From the NCBI RefSeq assembly GCF_009730915.1, contig NC_052481.1, positions 22,270,233 to 22,334,232 of the forward strand: a DNA stretch of 64,000 nucleotides. The letters are read 5' to 3'. Shown here one piece after another: positions 58,246 through 64,000 of the stretch (positions are counted from its first letter, which is position 1; each line of letters opens with the position of its first letter). The translations under genes and the position numbers were made by a program. The notes under the pieces were generated by a model. That model did not search any database, was not told the origin of the DNA, and saw only the letters and a list, made by a program, of their open reading frames with translations. The DNA is from Dioscorea cayenensis subsp. rotundata. Its lineage: Eukaryota > Streptophyta > Magnoliopsida > Dioscoreales > Dioscoreaceae.

Positions 58246-60300
58246 CTGGCGGGTTATATTAGAGGGTATGCAAACAAATTTTTTTCTTTTTTTTTGTTTT
58301 AAATACAAACAGTGACTTATATTATATGTATTTGAATTTTTCTATTATAATTGTCCGAGTTTTGTAAATAAAAATTTACAATTTTTTTGATTTTTTTGCT
58401 TGCACCTTTCTGATATATATATATATATATTCTGCTTATATGCCATTCAGAATAAAAGTTAATTAAATTTTTTCATAAAAAATGTTAAAAAAATCAATTT
58501 ACATTTTTATAAATTTTAGAAATTGATTTTCTCTCGTGAAGATATACTTGTGAATAATAAACATATTGGAGAGGTATATAAACAATTATATATTTTATCA
58601 AGGTTCACTAACAATTTTCTTCCTTATTTATATATTTTAATTAATCTAATATTCTAAAATAACTTATAAATCCAACCAAAATAATAAAAAAAAAAGTGAT
58701 TTTAAATCAAGTATAAAAATTTAATAAAATTTATATTCTTATTTTTAACATGATATCTCATAAGGAAAATATTATAAATGGGTAAACAGTATATACGGAA
58801 ATGTTGGAAATTTCCCCAAAGCTTTGTGACATATTGAAATAACATTCATAAGATTCATGATGAATAAAAAAAAGGTGTTCAGTGTAAATGTATTAAGATT
58901 ACTTACAAGTCAGAGAAGCTCTCAGAGATAAGATGTGCATTTTAAGTATTTTAAAATCTCAAGATAAACGTTTTTATTGTTTCAATGCATGAAGAATTAT
59001 TTCTTATTATAATAGTCCCTTTTTTTATATATATATTTGAGTAAAAAAGAATGACAATAAATAAAATAATAAAAAATTAGAATACGTGGGATGTCTAGAA
59101 TGGAAAGTGAAGTGTGGGTGAGTTGCACCCCACCATTAAACATGATGAGGACCTTTAACAATCAAGCTTGATAATGAGAGCTTGCTCTTAATATTTCATT
59201 TATTTATTTATTTATTTATTTATTTATGAAAATTAGGTAAAGTAAGATGTTCAATCAATTTATAAAAGTATGGTAGTGAAATAAATGACTTGAGTTTGGC
59301 AGCATTTCGTACTCACAAAATAAAGGATAATGTACTTTTAATTTTAGTTATGTAGGTATATATATATATATTTGTCTATGAAAAATAAAATAAAATAGGT
59401 ATTTTTTATAGTGTTGACATTATTGAAGAGTTTTGTCTTTCACAAATTAAACACACAAACCAAAATCTAGCTTTAGTATCATAATTAATATAAATAAAAT
59501 TCAAAACAAAAAACTAAACCAAAGACTACCTATTGGATAGACTGTTTATATATTATTTATGTACTATATGCATTGATATAATACTTTTACCAGTACTATT
59601 TTATGCATTGTATATATAATTTTATCTCTCTTAAGTTACAAAATATAGAAATTATTTTAAGAGATCTGTAAGTTATTTGTGCACTTTTGTATCTACCAGT
59701 TTTTTTTTAATAATCCTTTAAATATGGGATGTTTGTCATCTATTCATAAAATAAATAAATAAACTAAACATACATTACATGGTACAAATACAATGAACGT
59801 TATTTTATATTTAAAGAAAATTTCAGAATTTTAATATTTTAAAAAAATAAAAAATAAAGCCCAAACGGCAAGCGCGAGAACATGGCGTTCACATAAGCCG
59901 TAAGTTTGATTTAAAAAAAAATATATTTTTTTTTATAATTTAAAAAACGAGGGTAAAAAAGTAAAAATAGTGTCAATGGCGTGCGCGCGGCAACCGTAAT
60001 CCCGCCCAAGAAACGCGCGCTAATTATAAGCACTAATATCCCGAGAAAAGCTCGGCACACACGCCGTGACGACCGGCACCTGCCGGTACGTAATCCCACG
60101 TGGACACCATGGGCCCCACCGATGGGAAACGGGAAAACGGGGAGAACTAGCTGACAAAGAAACGGCTACTTGAAATCCAAAAGCACGTTTCCCCGATCTT
60201 GGATTCCCTTGATTCCGTTAATGGTTGTTAGTAACGGGGATCGTGGGTTAAGCTTGGGTTAAAGAAAACACTAAGAAACGTTAACCATGGTTAAGACGCT
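57061..60300. other. Gene-poor spacer upstream of the pectate lyase
   Basis: No gene supported. It contains (TA)n at 58214-58243 and about 58413-58431, ATTT runs near 59195-59226, and weak LTR-like or SINE-like shreds at 57660-58000. The last ~450 bases become GC-richer and form the pectate lyase promoter. Confidence 0.5.
58214..58243. repeat. (TA)n microsatellite
   Basis: Uninterrupted TA run. Confidence 0.93.
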
Positions 60301-60317
60301 GGTTAACAGGAACCTTC

Positions 60318-60325
60318 TATAAATA
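60318..60325 (+). promoter_or_regulatory. TATA box of the pectate lyase gene
   Basis: TATAAATA 98 bases before the ATG, followed by a CT-rich leader; good spacing for a ~70-base 5' untranslated region. Confidence 0.7.
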
Positions 60326-60422
60326 CTCTTCGTCTCTGTTTCTTTTCTTTATCCTTTTCGCTTTTTGTCTCGAGCTCTCTCTGACGGCCGAGAGAGAGAC
60401 GCAAAGAGAGATCTTTGAGAGA

Positions 60423-63400
60423 ATGGCGGTAATGGCGGTGTGCGTGAAGTGGATCTCTGTGCTGGTGATTGGTTTCTTTGTGGTTGCGGCCATGAGCTTT
60501 GCGTTGATGGGGAACCACTGGCCCTCGATTTCTGCAAGGTATTCTTCATTGCTCTGTTTCTACTTCGATTTAGTGTTTCTTGGAAAGATTTAGGGTGTTT
60601 TAGGGGGTTTGGAATGTTTTCTTGTGATTTTGATTGATTTCTTTTGGATTTTATCGAGGGATGGGGGAGAATTAGAATTGCTGGTACTTGGAATGGTGAA
60701 TGATTGTTGAATATGGTTTGTTTGTAAAATGGTATTAAGAATTGTTTGTAAGAAATCGTTGGACTTCGATTTCAAGGTGCATTGCGCTCTCTCTCTCTCT
60801 CTCTCTCTCTGTGAATGGAGCTTCTCTGTTTCTAGTTCGGTTTAGTGTTATTGGAATGGTTTCTGTTTTCTTTGAGAGATCAGAGAGGCTGAATTTGCTT
60901 AGAATTCGGTTGACTAGAAGAAATGGGAACTCAAGCATGAGGATGAGCAAGAGTAGTAGATATAGAGCTTTTCGCCATTAATCATGGTGTTTTCTTGCAG
61001 GGATGGTGGAGGAGGAGGAGGAGGAGGAGTAGCGCGGAGGAGCTTGAGAGAAACCCCTGGGACCGACGACATCACCGCCATGGCTGTGAGGTAATCTCAA
61101 CCGTTAACTTTTCCATCCCCGAGATCTGAGCCGTTAGATCTTGCCTCGTTTGCTCGATGGCATGCTCGGCGGAAAACGAGACCTAACTATAAAAACCAAT
61201 CCGGGCCATCCGATTGTTCGCTTTACTAATCTCAACCGTTTATTCCGTTATCACGTCCATTTTCCTGGGAAACGGGAAAAGTTTGAAAACGAAGAATCAA
61301 ACAATCGAAACCCTAAACCAAATTCGTTTCGCGGGAGATGATGTTCATATTCCCATTCTGTCCTTTTTTTTCTCAATTTTTTTCTATTTAATTTGCTTTT
61401 CAAACCATGCCTCGAGAACCGTTCACCAAGGGTGTCTTCGTCATTTTCACAGCCGGAATGAAACAGAGGCGGTAGTGGGCGCGGTCGACGATCCGGAAAT
61501 GATTGTCTCTATGGTGCACATGTGAGCTATTTTTTTCTTTTTCTTATTAATTTCCATTTTTTTAATTTCATTTATTCACTTTGTGTCTGATTTACATTAA
61601 ATTTTTCTGAAATTTATCATTTTTTTTATATATAATTTTACTTAACTTCTTGGATTCCCAATGTTCACAGAACAATCACACCCTAGAGCTCAATTCATTA
61701 GTCCATGATTTCGAGTTTTTGGAATACCACTGTGCACCATTGATTTTGCTTTAATGTTCGTTGGTGCCTCATTCATCGCACTGTATGCCCATTTGCCACG
61801 TGTCAACTAGCTTTAGCTTGTTCTTTAGCCTAGGAGCCCTTCTCCATCTTCTGTGGAATTTGCTTGTCCTTTTCTCATAAAAGATGCTACGTCGTTTAGT
61901 CGCTGTGTTAGTTGTGAGTAACATGCTTGTCGTGTGGCGCCCGTACCCTCTCTAGACCTTCACTTTCCTCTTCTAATGTTAGTAACCCTGTTTAATGATG
62001 TGACGAAGGAGTAGATTTGATCATATATTCTTATTCCGTTTGCTTAAATTATTTTTAGATAATTGAACCCGTTCTGGTTTTCCTTTTATTTAACAATCAT
62101 GTTTATGTAATGGAGAAAGAGCATATAGAGAGAGAGAGAGAGACAGACAGAGAGGAAAAAAACTGTTTGTATTATATAAAATTGGGAATTTTAGAAATTT
62201 AGAATAATTGTTTGGGCTCTATTTTTGAAGATTTTTATAAATAATTAAATAAAATTAATTCTCATGGAGATGAGAAAGTTGGGTTTAAACTCTTGAGTTG
62301 AGTATGGTTCAGTTATAACATATGACATTACAAGTCTCTGTGCACATATTTTTCAATTCTCATTGGTATTAATTTTTTAAATGACATTTAACAATGTAAG
62401 TTATCTATCTTATAAAAGAAATTATTATATGATTGTTTCTGGTCATAGTCACGGGACCATCTGTCCCAGAATTCTCTTCAGCATGAGTCGATTTATAGAG
62501 AGTGAAACAGGGGATGAGCAATGTGTGATCTTGTTCAATTTTGATTTAAATCAATATATATTTGTGTCAAATTTTATCTGATATTTCACTCATTGCAAAA
62601 CAAAATGTGGTATAATTAATTGCGCAGAACACTATGTATAATCCTAACAAATATTTGTTTGTGCAGGAGCATTAACAACAGCACTGCTCGCCGGTCACTC
62701 GGGTACCTCTCCTGCGGCACAGGCAACCCCATTGATGACTGCTGGCGCTGTGACTCACAATGGCATCTCAACCGCAAGAGGCTAGCCGACTGTGGCATTG
62801 GCTTCGGCCGCAACGCCGTGGGCGGCCGGGATGGCCGCTACTACGTCGTCACTGACCCCGGTGATGACGATCCAGTGAACCCTCGGCCGGGAACTCTCCG
62901 CTACGCCGTCATCCAAGACGAACCACTCTGGATCACCTTCAAGCGCGACATGGTCATTACTCTCAAGCAAGAGCTCATAATGAACAGCTTCAAAACCATT
63001 GATGGTCGCGGGGCCGCCGTACACATTGCCAACGGCGCCTGCATAACCATTCAGTTTGTCACCAATATCATCATCCACGGTCTCCACATCCATGACTGCA
63101 AACCCACTGGGAATGCCATGGTCCGCAGCTCCCCTTCTCATTACGGCTGGAGAACCATGGCCGATGGTGATGCTGTTTCCATCTTTGGTTCTAGCCACAT
63201 TTGGGTGGACCACAACTCTCTGTCTAACTGCGCAGATGGTCTGGTTGATGCTGTCCTGGGTTCCACTGCAATCACCATCTCCAACAATTACTTCACTCAT
63301 CACAATGAGGTATATATGTATCAGATATGTACAACCAACATATCTTTCACAAGTGATAGATTTCTCCTTAACTTGGATGTTTAATTTGCAGGTGATGCTT

Positions 63401-64000
63401 TTGGGCCACAGTGATTCATACACGAGGGACAAGTCCATGCAAGTCACCATTGCTTTCAACCATTTTGGAGAAGGTCTCATCCAGAGAATGCCAAGGTAAT
63501 CTACCATTACTACGTAATATCCTTTATAATCTTCATTCCACAGAGTATATATGGTTAGTGATATATATCTATATATATATATATACAGGTGCAGGCATGG
63601 GTACTTCCATGTAGTGAACAATGACTACACACACTGGGAGATGTACGCAATCGGTGGCAGCGCAGACCCAACCATCAACAGCCAGGGCAACCGTTACCTC
63701 GCACCAGCTAACCCCTTTGCCAAGGAGGTAATCATCAAAGTTCACATTTTAATTTTTTAACTAAATGCTTGACAGATTGAAGCAGTTGAGGATCAACAAA
63801 CTTTGATCTAAAATTATAACAGGTGACCAAGAGGGTAGAGACAGCTGAGTCCCAATGGAAAGGCTGGAACTGGAGATCAGAAGGTGATCTGATGCTGAAT
63901 GGCGCTTACTTCACCCCATCAGGAGCTGGAGCTGCATCAAGCTACTCAAGGGCTTCCAGCCTTGGCGCCAAATCTTCATCCATGGTTGGTTCCATTACCT
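60423..64000 (+). CDS. Pectate lyase (PL1 family), 3' end beyond window
   Basis: Secreted enzyme cleaving de-esterified homogalacturonan by Ca-dependent beta-elimination. Seven exons visible: 60423-60538, 61001-61090, 61453-61521, 62667-63309, 63392-63495, 63589-63727 and 63823 to the edge. Borders are GT-AG and phases close (about 446 residues). The third exon is only 69 bases; it supplies the conserved [14 protein letters not shown] segment and joins to [13 protein letters not shown]. An N-terminal hydrophobic signal is at about 9-28, then a seven-Gly run. The PL1 core follows: [40 protein letters not shown], the Ca-site region [20 protein letters not shown], and the catalytic-arginine block [18 protein letters not shown]. 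The right edge lies within the last conserved block ([12 protein letters not shown]), so only the terminal tail is missing. Close to the PL18 group. Confidence 0.97.
60786..60811. repeat. (CT)n microsatellite in pectate lyase intron 1
   Basis: CT dinucleotide run within the first intron. Confidence 0.9.

Noticed and set aside
62782-63621. 279-codon minus-strand open frame
   Set aside because: Shadow of pectate lyase exons 4 and 5; no independent similarity, and codon bias explains the openness.

Overview
This is nuclear DNA from a flowering plant. It has GT-AG introns, AT-rich spacers with many microsatellites and MITEs, and genes of plant-only families: CSLA, HIPP, CYP97A, a plant purple acid phosphatase and a pectate lyase. 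The protein sequences and the GC-rich exons beside very AT-rich introns fit a monocot such as a Dioscorea-like lineage, but that placement is inference. No prokaryotic, organellar or viral block is present.

Layout: (1) 1-2,200, minus, 5' part of an ABCF1 (GCN20-type) gene that runs off the left edge. (2) 3,240-5,495, plus, uL18-family ribosomal-protein-like gene with an intron in its leader; a 311-bp Mutator-type MITE sits in that intron. (3) 6,416-7,750, minus, HIPP metallochaperone with two HMA domains and a CaaX end. (4) 9,361-13,194, plus, organellar histidyl-tRNA synthetase, 11 exons. (5) 13,881-16,456, minus, CSLA glucomannan synthase, 9 exons. (6) 16,457-22,418, gene-poor, with a four-copy ~170-bp tandem array. 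(7) 22,419-27,172, minus, auxin transporter ABCB1, 8 exons. (8) 27,200-37,290, gene-poor and transposon-rich: two foldback MITEs, and a hAT element inserted into the target-site duplication of a LINE remnant. (9) 37,291-~40,310, minus, decayed CCHC zinc-knuckle gene that keeps intron traces and a 22-codon repeat. (10) 42,874-43,653, minus, U11/U12-31K of the minor spliceosome, one exon. (11) 45,126-50,091, plus, CYP97A carotenoid hydroxylase, 15 exons. (12) 50,318-53,927, minus, PAP15-like purple acid phosphatase, 7 exons, tail-to-tail with CYP97A. (13) 54,036-60,300, gene-poor, with a SINE-like insertion. (14) 60,423-right edge, plus, pectate lyase, 7 exons visible.

The genes do not form a cluster or pathway. 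They are ordinary housekeeping, wall, transport and pigment genes in head-to-head and tail-to-tail pairs. I rebuilt exon structures by hand from protein similarity and splice sites, and every gene closes in frame across all its exons. The most distinctive content is the transposon stratigraphy: two Mutator-type MITEs with intact 9-10 bp target duplications, one in an intron and one in a head-to-head promoter, and a datable hAT-into-LINE nest. There is also a recurring habit of short direct duplications of 160-225 bp, and the zinc-knuckle relic. I found no convincing new multi-gene system.
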